Origin: Arcobacter suis CECT 7833
Lineage (GTDB): Bacteria > Campylobacterota > Campylobacteria > Campylobacterales > Arcobacteraceae
Direction: 5' to 3'
DNA length: 64,000 bases
Assembly: GCF_003544815.1 (NCBI RefSeq)
Contig: NZ_CP032100.1
Coordinates: 682,001 to 746,000 of the forward strand
Shown: positions 1 to 8,493 of the stretch, piece after piece
Layout of the letters: each line of letters opens with the position of its first letter
Position numbering within the stretch: position 1 is the stretch's first letter
The notes under the pieces: model-generated
The model's input: only the letters and a program-made list of their open reading frames with translations
Databases searched by the model: none
What the model was told of the DNA's origin: nothing
Made by a program: the position numbers and the translations under genes

Positions 1-1
1 T

Positions 2-355
2 ATGAATGTAATTAAAAAAATATTAACTGTAACGGCAATTAGTGGATTATTAGCAGTTAGTAGTTTTGCATCAGATGAAGAATTAGTTAAAAAAGGTGAA
101 AAAATTTTTAATACTAATACTTTGGGAAATTGTGTAGCTTGTCACGCAATAAATGGTAAAACATTAGATGGACCAGGAAGTATGGGACCTATTTTACAAG
201 CTTTATCAGCTTGGCCAGAAGAGGCATTATATGAAAAAATTTATGATCCAAATACAACAAATCCAATTTCAACAATGCCAGCATTTGGTAAAAATGGTTG
301 GTTAAGTGATGATGAAATAAAAGCTGTAATTGCTTATTTAAAAACAATTAATTAA
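2..355 (+). CDS. soxX: Sulfur oxidation c-type cytochrome SoxX
   Basis: SoxX is the small cytochrome c partner of SoxA; together they attach thiosulfate sulfur to the SoxY carrier cysteine in the periplasm and accept the electrons. The 117-residue product has a Sec signal peptide (residues 1-23), one heme site CVACH at 44-48, and a likely axial methionine at M92 in the TMPAFG motif, all typical of SoxX. It opens the soxXYZA run, with soxY 15 bases downstream. The ATG is at base 2, so its promoter lies outside the window. The complete signal peptide argues that the gene is not truncated. Confidence 0.93.
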   Translation: MNVIKKILTVTAISGLLAVSSFASDEELVKKGEKIFNTNTLGNCVACHAINGKTLDGPGSMGPILQALSAWPEEALYEKIYDPNTTNPISTMPAFGKNGWLSDDEIKAVIAYLKTIN

Positions 356-370
356 TAAAAAGGATATAAA

Positions 371-823
371 ATGATGAACAGAAGAAATTTTTTAAGTTTA
401 GGATTTGGTGCAGTTGCAATTGCTGCGATTCCTGCAAAGTTAAGTGCAATTGATTTTAGAGAAACTCTACCAAAAGCATGGACTGCTACAAAAGTTGATG
501 ATGCAATAAAAGAGATTTTTGGATCATCTACTTTAACAGAAGGAAGTATCAATTTAAGTGCTCCTGATATTGCTGAAAATGGTGCAGTTATTCCAGTTTC
601 ATTTGATACAACATTAAATGCTACAAAAATTGCAGTATTCCAAGATGCAAATCCTGAAAGTGCAGTTGCAGTATTTTCTATTCCTGAAAATGCAGTTATT
701 GATTATGCAATAAGAATTAAATTAGCAAAAACAGGAACAGTAACTGTTGTTGCAGAAGCTAACGGAAAATTATATGCAGTTTCTAAATTAGTAAAAGTAA
801 CTATTGGTGGATGTGGTGGTTGA
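371..823 (+). CDS. soxY: Thiosulfate oxidation carrier protein SoxY
   Basis: SoxY is the swinging-arm carrier; its C-terminal cysteine holds the sulfur substrate through the Sox cycle. The 150-residue product begins with a Tat-type signal (NRRNFLSLG at residues 3-11, then a hydrophobic stretch) and ends in GGCGG, the diagnostic carrier motif. Two adjacent ATG codons occur; the first sits about 7 bases after AAGGA and is chosen. The twin-arginine signal fits export of folded SoxYZ, with SoxZ (no signal of its own) carried along, as known for this family. Confidence 0.95.
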   Translation: MMNRRNFLSLGFGAVAIAAIPAKLSAIDFRETLPKAWTATKVDDAIKEIFGSSTLTEGSINLSAPDIAENGAVIPVSFDTTLNATKIAVFQDANPESAVAVFSIPENAVIDYAIRIKLAKTGTVTVVAEANGKLYAVSKLVKVTIGGCGG

Positions 824-891
824 TTTTTCAACTAATCATTTAGCATAATAATTAAAAAAAATTAAATAGAAAAATATAAAAAGGAATCAAA

Positions 892-1197
892 ATGTCAGGT
901 ACTACAAAAATCAAAGCAAAATTAAAAGACGGAATTGTTGAAGTAAAAGCATTAGCAACTCACCCAATGTTAAGTTATCAAGAAGCTGAAAGAGCAAAAA
1001 AAGAAGTTAATTTTATCACTTATGTTGTTGCAAAAGTTAAAGATAAAGTTGTTTATGAAGCATCTACAAGTCAATTTTTATCAAAAGATCCTTATATGAA
1101 ATTTTCATTTAAAGGAGCAGCTGTTGGAGATACAATAGAGCTTACTTGGAAAGATTTAAAAGGTAATACAGACGTAAGTACAGAAGTAATTAAATAA
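892..1197 (+). CDS. soxZ: Thiosulfate oxidation carrier complex protein SoxZ
   Basis: SoxZ forms a heterodimer with SoxY and presents it to the other Sox enzymes. The 101-residue protein has no signal peptide, an immunoglobulin-like beta composition, and the expected family length. It follows soxY after 68 bases and has an AAGGA ribosome binding site. Assignment rests on size, position between soxY and soxA, and SoxZ-like segments such as MKFSFKGAAVGDTIELTWKD. Confidence 0.93.
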   Translation: MSGTTKIKAKLKDGIVEVKALATHPMLSYQEAERAKKEVNFITYVVAKVKDKVVYEASTSQFLSKDPYMKFSFKGAAVGDTIELTWKDLKGNTDVSTEVIK

Positions 1198-1233
1198 TTA
1201 CTCGTTTTAGTTATTAAAATAAAAGGAGATACG

Positions 1234-2148
1234 ATGTTATCAAAATTTGTAAAATCTACAGCATTAATAGCACTTACAGTTTGTACTTTAAATGCAGCTG
1301 ATTTTAATGCAGGGGCTGAAAAAGATAGAATTGCAGCAATTAAATATTTTGAAGCAAAGTTTGCAGACCCAGAAAAAAATAAAAATACTTTTTTCCCTTA
1401 TTCAACAGATGATGAATTAAAAAATGATTATGCAAAAAATTTAAAACATAATGATTTTGCCATAGGAGCTTATTCATTTTCAAAAGATGCTAAATCTCAA
1501 TATGAAGCAATCAAAGAGATGCCTCCTTATGAAGATGGAATCGAAAAAGGTGAAGAGTTATACAACAAAAAATTTGCTAATGGTAATTCTTTAGCAACTT
1601 GTTTTCCAAATCCAGCAGTTTCAGGAAATTATCCATATTTTGATCAAAAGAAAAAAGAGTTAGTATCTTTAACCTCTGCTGTTAATGATTGTTTAAGAGC
1701 AAATGGTGAAAAAGAGTGGAATACACAAAAAGGTGATATGGCAAATTTCCAAGCATTTTTAGCAAGTTCTTCTACTGAGGCTGGTAAAAAAGTTGATATT
1801 AAAATATCTAGTGCTGATGCTAAAAAAGCTTATGAAAATGGAAAAGAGTATTATTATAGTCAAAAGGGATATTTAAAACTTTCTTGTGCTGAGTGCCATG
1901 TTCAAGGAGCAGGTATAAGAGTTAGAAATGAAAAACTTTCTCCATTAACTGGACAAATGACACATTTCCCTGTTTATAGATTAAAATGGGATGAATTAGG
2001 TACGATTGAGCGAAGAATATCAGGTTGTATTGTAGATCAAGGTCAAGTTTCACCAAAAGATGAAAGTACACAAATGAAAGAGTTATTATATTTCTTAGCG
2101 TATATGTCAAATGGTATGGCTGTTGACGGTCCAGATGTAAGAAAATAA
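1234..2148 (+). CDS. soxA: Sulfur oxidation c-type cytochrome SoxA, mono-heme type
   Basis: SoxA is the catalytic cytochrome of the SoxAX complex that joins thiosulfate to SoxY. It is 304 residues with a Sec signal peptide (about 1-21). One heme motif, CAECH, lies in the C-terminal half, followed by RRISGC, whose cysteine fits the known heme-ligating/active-site cysteine. In the N-terminal half the position where di-heme SoxA proteins carry a first CxxCH reads TCFPN, with a second cysteine in NDCLRANG. That pair matches the disulfide seen where the first heme has been lost, so I call this the mono-heme form. GGAG ribosome binding site before the ATG. Confidence 0.93.
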   Translation: MLSKFVKSTALIALTVCTLNAADFNAGAEKDRIAAIKYFEAKFADPEKNKNTFFPYSTDDELKNDYAKNLKHNDFAIGAYSFSKDAKSQYEAIKEMPPYEDGIEKGEELYNKKFANGNSLATCFPNPAVSGNYPYFDQKKKELVSLTSAVNDCLRANGEKEWNTQKGDMANFQAFLASSSTEAGKKVDIKISSADAKKAYENGKEYYYSQKGYLKLSCAECHVQGAGIRVRNEKLSPLTGQMTHFPVYRLKWDELGTIERRISGCIVDQGQVSPKDESTQMKELLYFLAYMSNGMAVDGPDVRK

Positions 2149-2160
2149 GAGGTGAATATT

Positions 2161-2583
2161 ATGAAAAAAACAATTTTAAAATTCGCGACAATTTCAGCTT
2201 TATTAGCTTCTGGATTAGTAAACGCAACTGCTTCTGAAATATCTAAATTAGATGTTAAAAAAGAGTGTAATGTTGAAGCAAATGGAGTTGAAAAAGTATT
2301 AGCAACTGCAAGTAAATATAATGAAATAGCAATAAAACACAATGTTGAATTTATGAGACTTGGAATGAAAGCTAGTCAATATATTGAAGCTGTTGATGCT
2401 GCTTTAAAATCAGGGGCTAAAACTATTGAAATAGTTGATGATAAAAAGAAAAAAACAGCTGATGCCACTATTGAATATGGTGCTTGGAGAGCTTGTACTT
2501 TTGCAATTAGTGCATTAACTCAAGAAGAAGAAGCTAAAAAAACTTGGAAATTGGCAAGTCCAAGTGATGGTTATAAATATTAA
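2161..2583 (+). CDS. Small periplasmic protein of the sox cluster, function unknown
   Basis: A 140-residue protein with a clear signal peptide (MKKTILKFATISALLASGLVNA), probably periplasmic. I do not recognise a family. Two cysteines remain in the mature part (KKECNVEANG and RACTFAIS), which could form a disulfide. I place the start at the ATG at 2161 because GAGGTG sits six bases upstream; a GTG at 2152 lies inside that binding site. It follows soxA by 12 bases and is followed by a terminator, so it is likely the last gene of the soxXYZA transcript and may be an accessory factor for SoxAX or SoxYZ. Confidence 0.8.
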   Translation: MKKTILKFATISALLASGLVNATASEISKLDVKKECNVEANGVEKVLATASKYNEIAIKHNVEFMRLGMKASQYIEAVDAALKSGAKTIEIVDDKKKKTADATIEYGAWRACTFAISALTQEEEAKKTWKLASPSDGYKY

Positions 2584-2606
2584 TAAAATATTTTATTAAT
2601 ACGTTT

Positions 2607-2638
2607 AAAAGTCAAGATTATAACTCTTGACTTTTTTT
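2607..2638 (+). terminator. Rho-independent terminator after the soxXYZA run
   Basis: Perfect 11-base stem AAAAGTCAAGA / TCTTGACTTTT with a 7-base loop, followed by a T run. It separates the soxXYZA transcript from soxB, so soxB probably has its own promoter or depends on read-through. Confidence 0.85.
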
Positions 2639-2702
2639 ATTTCCATAAATTTAAAAATACTATAAAAAATTAGTATTTTAAACTAATATAAGGTATGAAA
2701 AA

Positions 2703-4466
2703 ATGAGTAAATTAAGCAGAAGAGAGTTTGTATATATGATGGCTATGCTTGGAGCTACGCCTGTATTTGCAAACTCTCATACAAGAATGACAGATACAAA
2801 AAAATTAGAAGATTATTATAAATTAAAACCATTTGGAAATGCTAGATTTTTACATATGACAGATTCTCATGCACAATTACTTCCTGTATATTTTAGAGAA
2901 CCAAGTGTAAATCTTGGATTTTTTAGTAATTTTGGTAAACCACCACATATTGTAGGTGAAAAATTACTTGATTATTATGGAATCAAAGGAAACAAAAGAC
3001 TTGAATATGCATATTCATGTGTAAATTTTGAAAAACATGCAAAAGTTATGGGAAAAGTTGGTGGTTTTGCTCAAATTAAAACAGTAGTTGATTATTTAAA
3101 AGATAGTTTTGGTGCTGATAAAACATTACTTTTAGATGGTGGAGATACTTGGCAAGGAAGTGCAACAGCTCTTTACACAAGAGGTAAAGATATGGTTGGA
3201 GCAATGAATTTACTTGGTGTTGATGTTGCTGTTGGACATTGGGAATTTACATATAAAGCTGAAGAAGTTTTAGAAAATGTAAAAGCATTAAAAGCAGAAT
3301 TTTTAGCACAAAATATTTTTGTAAAAGAAGATTCAATGATGAACGGTGTTGAAGCTTTTGATGAAGATACAGGACATGCCTTTAAACCATATACAATTAA
3401 AAAAATGGGTAATGCAAGAGTTGCAATTATTGGACAAGCATTTCCATATACAACTATCGCAAATCCTCAAAGATTTATTCCTGATTGGACATTTGGAATA
3501 AAAGAAGATTCTATGCAAGAAATCGTAGATAAAATCAAAGCAGAAGAGAAACCAGATGCTATTATAGTTCTATCTCATAATGGTTTTGATACGGATAAAA
3601 AAATGGCTCAAGTTTGTACGGGAATTGATTTTATAATGGGTGGACATACTCACGATGGTGTTCCTGAAGCAGTTCCAGTTAAAAATGCAAATGGTACAAC
3701 TTATGTTTGTAATGCTGGAAGTAATGGTAAATTTTTAAATGTTTTAGATTTAGATATTCAAAAAGGAAAAATTAAAGACTTTAAATTTACACTTCTTCCA
3801 ATTTTCTCTGATTTAATTCCTGAAAATAAAGAGATGAAAAAATATATTGAAGATGTAAGACTTCCATTCTTAAAAGAACTAACAAGACCAATAGCAACAA
3901 CAGAACAAACATTGTTTAGAAGAGGAAACTTTAATGGTTCTTGGGATCAAATTATTTGTGATGCACTTTTAGAAGTAAAAGAAGCACAAATTTCATTAAG
4001 TCCAGGATTTAGATGGGGAACTTCTGTAATGCCTGGTCAAACAATTACTTTTGATGATTTAATGACTCAAACTGCTATGACATATCCTGAAACTTATGCA
4101 AGAGATATTAAAGGTGTTGATATAAAAGCTATTTTAGAAGATGTTGCTGATAATTTATTTAATGAAGATCCATTCTACCAACAAGGTGGAGATATGGTAA
4201 GAACAGGTGGAATTTCATATAAAATAAATCCAATTGCAAAAATGGGTGAAAGAATCACAGATATTGTTTTAACAAAAACTGGTGAAAAACTAGATGCCAG
4301 TAAATCTTACAAAGTAGCTGGTTGGTCAACCGTTGGAGCTCAAAGTGAGGGTGAACCTGTTTGGGAAACTGTTGAAACATATTTAAAAAATGTAAAACAT
4401 ATTAGTAATATAAAAGTTGATACTCCTGATATTATTGGAGTAAAAGGAAATCCAGGAATTATCTAA
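2703..4466 (+). CDS. soxB: Thiosulfohydrolase SoxB
   Basis: SoxB is the dimanganese hydrolase that releases sulfate from the SoxY-bound intermediate. The 587-residue protein has a Tat signal (SRREFVYMM, residues 5-13), the metallophosphoesterase-like N-terminal domain with MTDSH, GGDTWQGSA, GHWEFTY and GGHTHDG metal-binding motifs, and the 5'-nucleotidase-type C-terminal domain (PGQTITFDDL, ending in DIIGVKGNPG). Length is normal for SoxB. It sits downstream of a terminator and heads a second group (soxB, the cytochrome/thioredoxin fusion, MOSC, DsrE-like). No soxCD genes are present in the window. Confidence 0.96.
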   Translation: MSKLSRREFVYMMAMLGATPVFANSHTRMTDTKKLEDYYKLKPFGNARFLHMTDSHAQLLPVYFREPSVNLGFFSNFGKPPHIVGEKLLDYYGIKGNKRLEYAYSCVNFEKHAKVMGKVGGFAQIKTVVDYLKDSFGADKTLLLDGGDTWQGSATALYTRGKDMVGAMNLLGVDVAVGHWEFTYKAEEVLENVKALKAEFLAQNIFVKEDSMMNGVEAFDEDTGHAFKPYTIKKMGNARVAIIGQAFPYTTIANPQRFIPDWTFGIKEDSMQEIVDKIKAEEKPDAIIVLSHNGFDTDKKMAQVCTGIDFIMGGHTHDGVPEAVPVKNANGTTYVCNAGSNGKFLNVLDLDIQKGKIKDFKFTLLPIFSDLIPENKEMKKYIEDVRLPFLKELTRPIATTEQTLFRRGNFNGSWDQIICDALLEVKEAQISLSPGFRWGTSVMPGQTITFDDLMTQTAMTYPETYARDIKGVDIKAILEDVADNLFNEDPFYQQGGDMVRTGGISYKINPIAKMGERITDIVLTKTGEKLDASKSYKVAGWSTVGAQSEGEPVWETVETYLKNVKHISNIKVDTPDIIGVKGNPGII

Positions 4467-4487
4467 ATAGGAATAAAAGGATTTATT

Positions 4488-5276
4488 TTGATAAAAATTT
4501 TATTATTTTGTCTATTTTTATTTGTTAATTTAAATGCTAGTTTTAAAGATGGAGCGTTTATTTTTAAAAATAAATGTTCCTCTTGTCATGGTGATTTTAT
4601 AGAAATAAACACATTAAAAGAGAACTTTTTTGAAAAAAAAAATAAGCTTTTAAATTTAAAAGCACCAACAGTAAATATGTTAGCTTATGCCATTATGGAT
4701 AGTCCAAAAAAAGTTGGTGATCCAGAAGATGTTGAAATGCGAACTTTAGAAATAGAGTCTTATTTAAAATCTTATTTGGAAAAACCTGATAGATTTAACT
4801 CTATTTGTGATGAACATATTTTGCAGTTTTATGATATTAAAAAATCAGTTTCAGGTTTAAGTAATGAAGATTATACAAATCTTGCAATATTTTTTATGGA
4901 ATATAAAAATAATTCAGTCCAAACAAGTAAAAACAAAGAGTTACTTTCAAATGATGAAACAACTATTTTAAAAAAAGCCCAAAAAGAGAATAAACAAATT
5001 ATAGTTTATGCTTCTTCAAAAACTTGTTATTTTTGCAAAAAAATGGATAAAGAGGTTCTTAGTTTAGCTGAGATTAAAAATAAAATAGATGAAAATTATA
5101 TTTATATGAAAGTTGATGTTGATGAAACGAAACTTCCTTTTGAACTTCAAAAGGTTTATAAAGAGATAACTCCAACATTTTTTATTCTTTCAAAAGATGG
5201 AACTTATATAAAACAATATCCTGGAAGTTGGACAAAAAGTGATTTTTTAGAAATTTTGAAAGAAAATCTAAAATAA
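4488..5276 (+). CDS. Secreted cytochrome c / thioredoxin-fold fusion protein (SoxW-like)
   Basis: A 262-residue exported protein combining two redox modules. Residues 1-17 are a signal peptide; CSSCH at 30-34 is a heme c attachment site; residues about 150-262 form a thioredoxin-like domain with a CYFC centre at 180-183 and a conserved TPTFFIL (cis-proline) segment. It uses a TTG start preceded by AAGGA, 21 bases after soxB. In other sox operons a thioredoxin, SoxW, keeps the SoxYZ cysteine reduced; here a heme domain is joined to such a thioredoxin. Function as a SoxYZ reductant is inferred from position. Confidence 0.8.
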   Translation: MIKILLFCLFLFVNLNASFKDGAFIFKNKCSSCHGDFIEINTLKENFFEKKNKLLNLKAPTVNMLAYAIMDSPKKVGDPEDVEMRTLEIESYLKSYLEKPDRFNSICDEHILQFYDIKKSVSGLSNEDYTNLAIFFMEYKNNSVQTSKNKELLSNDETTILKKAQKENKQIIVYASSKTCYFCKKMDKEVLSLAEIKNKIDENYIYMKVDVDETKLPFELQKVYKEITPTFFILSKDGTYIKQYPGSWTKSDFLEILKENLK

Positions 5277-5277
5277 T

Positions 5278-5736
5278 ATGGAAAAAAATACAAAAATTCT
5301 AGGAAAAGTATTAAATACTTTTAGTGCTACAAAAGAGTCAAGTGGTTCGCCAAGACCAGTTGTTTTTCAACTAAATCTTATCAAAGATTATGGTATTGAA
5401 AATGATAAATTTGCAGGAAAAAAACTTGAACAAACAGTTATGATTGTGGGAATTCAGTCATATGAAATTGCCAAAGATAATGGAATAAATTTAGAGTTTG
5501 GAAGTTTAGGAGAAAATATATTATTAGATTTTGACCCACATATTTTAGAGGTTGGAACAAAACTAATAATTGAAGATTCAATTATTGAAATTACTCAAAT
5601 TTGCACTGTTTGTAATCATTTGGCTGTTTTTAATGAAAATTTACCACTTTTATTAAAAGGTCATAGGGGACTTTATTGTAAGATTATTAAAAGTGGAATT
5701 GTATCAAAAGATATGATTGTAAAAATAAAAGGATAG
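5278..5736 (+). CDS. MOSC domain-containing protein
   Basis: A 152-residue stand-alone MOSC domain, a beta-rich fold related to the C-terminal part of molybdenum-cofactor sulfurases and thought to handle sulfur or bind Mo cofactors. The pattern FGSLGENILLD followed by a conserved cysteine region (TQICTVCNH) is typical. No signal peptide, so cytoplasmic. It begins one base after the preceding stop and is followed three bases later by the DsrE-like gene, so it is surely co-transcribed in the sox operon. The substrate is not known. Confidence 0.82.
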   Translation: MEKNTKILGKVLNTFSATKESSGSPRPVVFQLNLIKDYGIENDKFAGKKLEQTVMIVGIQSYEIAKDNGINLEFGSLGENILLDFDPHILEVGTKLIIEDSIIEITQICTVCNHLAVFNENLPLLLKGHRGLYCKIIKSGIVSKDMIVKIKG

Positions 5737-5739
5737 AAA

Positions 5740-6177
5740 ATGAAAAAAATTATATTAATTGTTTTATTGGCAATATTTTCTTACGCTCAATCAAAATTTA
5801 GTGAACCACAACCAACCTTTGATAATCCAAGAAAAGTGGTTTATTCTTTATATGTTGGTGATTTAGAAACAGTTGAACATACAATTGGTTCAATGTACAA
5901 TATTTTAAAAGAGTATCCAGCTGAGAGTTTAAAAATAGTTGTTGTTGCTTATGGAAAAGGATTAAGAGTTTTAAAAAAAGATTATGATAAAAAAACTCTT
6001 GAAAGAGTAAAATCTTTGATGGAATATGATGTTGAATTTATTGCTTGTAAAAACACAATGGAAACTATGAAATGGAAAGAGTCAGATTTTATAGATGGTA
6101 TTGGATTTACTCAAGCTGGAATTGTTGAAGTTATTGAAAAACAAAAAGATGGATATATTGGAATTACCGCATATTAA
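5740..6177 (+). CDS. Periplasmic DsrE/DsrF-like protein
   Basis: A 145-residue protein with an N-terminal signal peptide (about 1-16) and a DsrE-like fold, with the conserved cysteine at C103 (EFIACKNTM) where sulfur-carrying DsrE proteins bind a persulfide. The family includes cytoplasmic sulfur-transfer proteins; this exported form next to sox genes suggests a periplasmic sulfur-handling role. That role is inferred. Starts three bases after the MOSC gene. Confidence 0.82.
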   Translation: MKKIILIVLLAIFSYAQSKFSEPQPTFDNPRKVVYSLYVGDLETVEHTIGSMYNILKEYPAESLKIVVVAYGKGLRVLKKDYDKKTLERVKSLMEYDVEFIACKNTMETMKWKESDFIDGIGFTQAGIVEVIEKQKDGYIGITAY

Positions 6178-6210
6178 TTTAATCTTTTTAATTTAAAATA
6201 GGAGAATATA

Positions 6211-7005
6211 ATGTTTAAAAAAAGTTTATTGTTATCAAGTTTTATAATGGTCTTTTCTTTATCTTTAAATGCAGCAACTATTTCAAAAGATGAGTGCGCA
6301 AAAAAAGGCGATAATTTTATTTTTGCAGGAAATGAGTGTATAGAATACAAAAAGTTTAAAGGTGAAGTTGAAGATTCATTAAATATCATAGTTCATGGAA
6401 CATGGAAAGATGGAACTGACACACTTGCAAGATACGCTCCATTTGCAGAAGATATATCAATGCGAACAGATGTTACAACAATAGCTGTTGCACTTCCTGG
6501 ATATTCAAAAAGTTCTACAAATAATTTTACTTCTTTATCTCATGAAGGAGTTGAAAATTTAGCTGCAAAAAAAGAGTATGTGGAGTTTGTAGGTGAATTA
6601 GTAAAAGCTTTAAAAAAGAAATATGAAGCAGGTAAAATTACATATATTGGACATAGTGCGGGTTGTATGATGGGTGCGACATTAACTGGATTAAAACCAA
6701 TGTTGATTGATAATCTTGTTTGTGCTGGTGGAGTTTATGATATAAAAAAAGAGAAACCAAATCTTAAAGACGCTATTTCAATAGTTGATGTTTTAGATAA
6801 GGTGGATAAACAAACAAAATTTGTCCTTATATATGGAACAGCTGATGATATTTCAAAATCACAAACTACAATAGATTTTTACAATCTAGCAAAATCTAAA
6901 GGTTTAGATGTAAAACTTGTGGAAGCTAAAGATGCACCACATATTGATTTAGATATGACACCTGAATCAATAGATGCTATAACAGAATTGTTAGTTGAAG
7001 AATAA
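6211..7005 (+). CDS. Secreted alpha/beta hydrolase
   Basis: A 264-residue exported alpha/beta-hydrolase. Signal peptide 1-21; HG at 62-63 for the oxyanion region; nucleophile elbow GHSAG at 147-151 (S149); likely acid in GTADD and histidine in APHIDLD near the C-terminus. Probably an esterase or lipase-like enzyme in the periplasm; substrate unknown. It lies 33 bases after the DsrE-like gene with its own GGAG ribosome binding site and may belong to the same transcript. It converges on the IclR gene. Confidence 0.82.
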   Translation: MFKKSLLLSSFIMVFSLSLNAATISKDECAKKGDNFIFAGNECIEYKKFKGEVEDSLNIIVHGTWKDGTDTLARYAPFAEDISMRTDVTTIAVALPGYSKSSTNNFTSLSHEGVENLAAKKEYVEFVGELVKALKKKYEAGKITYIGHSAGCMMGATLTGLKPMLIDNLVCAGGVYDIKKEKPNLKDAISIVDVLDKVDKQTKFVLIYGTADDISKSQTTIDFYNLAKSKGLDVKLVEAKDAPHIDLDMTPESIDAITELLVEE

Positions 7006-7020
7006 ATAAAAATATAAAAG

Positions 7021-7755
7021 CTAATAAACTATTGAATATTTAGAGACTATATCTGAGATAATTTCTCCAATTTCACTTAGTTTATTAGCTTTTAATCTCA
7101 TAGAATTTCCAGATATTCCAACCGCTCCAATTAAAATATTTTCTTTATTAAAAAGTGGAACAGCAACACAACACATTCCATCTTGATACTCTTTATTATC
7201 AATAGAATAACCTTTGTTTTTTACTTCTAGAATCTCTTTTTTTAGATTTTCTATATTTGTTATTGTGTTGCTTGTGAATTGATTAAATTTGATTTTTTCT
7301 AAATCATAATTTCCAAAAGCTAAAATAGATTTTCCTAGGGCACTTGTATGAAGATTTACTTGAACACCAATATTATTTCTAGTTTTTAATTCTTGATTTG
7401 ATAAATCAATTTGGTTTATATATGAAACTTTATAATCATCAAAAATGCCCAAATATGCACATTCATTTGTTTTTTCTGAGATTTCTTCTAATAATACTTT
7501 TGTACTTTTTATTAGTAATTCAATTTTAGTTGATTGGTTTGTTTTATTTGAAATATCATTTGCAATTATTTCATTCGATTTTTCTAAGTAAGAGATAAAA
7601 TCTTCATCTTTTAGAGTTTTTAAAAGTCTAGACATTGTACTTTTGTTTATTTGTAATTTTTCACATAAAGTTACAGCTAAAATAGGTTTACCGTAATCCA
7701 CGATAAACCTATAAACTTTTAAACCCTTTGATAAAGATTTTATTTGATTAGGCAT
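7021..7755 (-). CDS. IclR family transcriptional regulator
   Basis: A 244-residue DNA-binding regulator: winged helix in residues 1-65 (with the recognition-like INKSTMSRLLKTL), then an IclR effector domain (about 85-244) with the usual LGKSILA, YQDGMCCVAVPLF and GAVGISG segments. IclR proteins sense small organic ligands. It is the second gene of a pair with the DJ-1/PfpI gene, six bases after that gene's stop, so the two are co-transcribed. It may act on the palindromes upstream of the pair. Confidence 0.9.
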   Translation of the reverse strand: MPNQIKSLSKGLKVYRFIVDYGKPILAVTLCEKLQINKSTMSRLLKTLKDEDFISYLEKSNEIIANDISNKTNQSTKIELLIKSTKVLLEEISEKTNECAYLGIFDDYKVSYINQIDLSNQELKTRNNIGVQVNLHTSALGKSILAFGNYDLEKIKFNQFTSNTITNIENLKKEILEVKNKGYSIDNKEYQDGMCCVAVPLFNKENILIGAVGISGNSMRLKANKLSEIGEIISDIVSKYSIVY

Positions 7756-7761
7756 TTAAAA

Positions 7762-8325
7762 CTATTTTAATAACTCGTTGAATTTAGCTAACCACTCAGG
7801 ATGAGCAGGCCAAGCAGCAGCTGTTACTAAGTTTCCATCAACTATTGCACTTTCAAATCCAATATCTGCCCATGTTCCACCACTTAAACCAACATCAGGC
7901 GCACAAGCTGGATAACAAGAACAAGTTTTGTTTTTTATTATTCCCGCAGCTGCAAGTACCAAAATACCATGACAAACAGAAGCAATGGGTTTATTTGCTT
8001 TATTAAAGTTTTGAACAATTTCAATTACTCTTGGATTGAGTCTAATATACTCAGGAGCTCTTCCTCCTGGAATTAGTAACGCATCGTAAGTTGATTCAAC
8101 AACTTCATCAAATGAAGCATTTAATGTGAAGTTATGACCTGGTTTTTCTGTGTAAGTTTGATCACCCTCAAAATCATGAATGGCTGTTTTTATTTGTTCA
8201 CCTGTTTTTTTATTAGGGCAAACCACATCAACAGTGTAACCTAACATTTTTAGGCATTGAAAAGGAACCATTAATTCATAATCTTCCACAAAATCACCAG
8301 CTAGTATTAAAATTCTTTTTGACAT
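7762..8325 (-). CDS. DJ-1/PfpI family protein
   Basis: A 187-residue member of the DJ-1/PfpI superfamily, which includes glyoxalase/deglycase-like and chaperone-like proteins. The nucleophile elbow ASVCHG has C118 and H119, with the conserved glutamate E14 near the N-terminus, so the catalytic set is intact. It has additional cysteines (CSCYPAC) near residue 137. First gene of a two-gene transcript with the IclR regulator. The actual reaction cannot be told from sequence. Confidence 0.88.
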   Translation of the reverse strand: MSKRILILAGDFVEDYELMVPFQCLKMLGYTVDVVCPNKKTGEQIKTAIHDFEGDQTYTEKPGHNFTLNASFDEVVESTYDALLIPGGRAPEYIRLNPRVIEIVQNFNKANKPIASVCHGILVLAAAGIIKNKTCSCYPACAPDVGLSGGTWADIGFESAIVDGNLVTAAAWPAHPEWLAKFNELLK

Positions 8326-8405
8326 GAGTTCTCCTTAATTTTTATTAATTTTAAAGATTCTATAAGAATCTATATTAAAATAGAATTTATTTAAAATCTA
8401 GTTTT

Positions 8406-8433
8406 TTTCACTCTCACATAGTGAAACTTCACT
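8406..8433. promoter_or_regulatory. Overlapping inverted repeats, candidate operator
   Basis: Two overlapping palindromes share a central AGTGAA: TTTCACT...AGTGAAA with a 7-base spacer, and AGTGAA-AC-TTCACT. They lie between the divergent DJ-1/iclR pair and the HD-GYP-like gene. Operator function, perhaps for the IclR protein, is inferred from position and symmetry only. Confidence 0.45.
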
Positions 8434-8493
8434 GATTTTTTGAGTTTTTTATAATATAATGAAAATTATATAATCTTTTTATAGGATGTAAAA

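Noticed and set aside
2043-2342. A 99-codon minus-strand frame across the soxA/next-gene junction
   Set aside because: Antisense to two supported genes with signal peptide and heme motif; no recognisable product.
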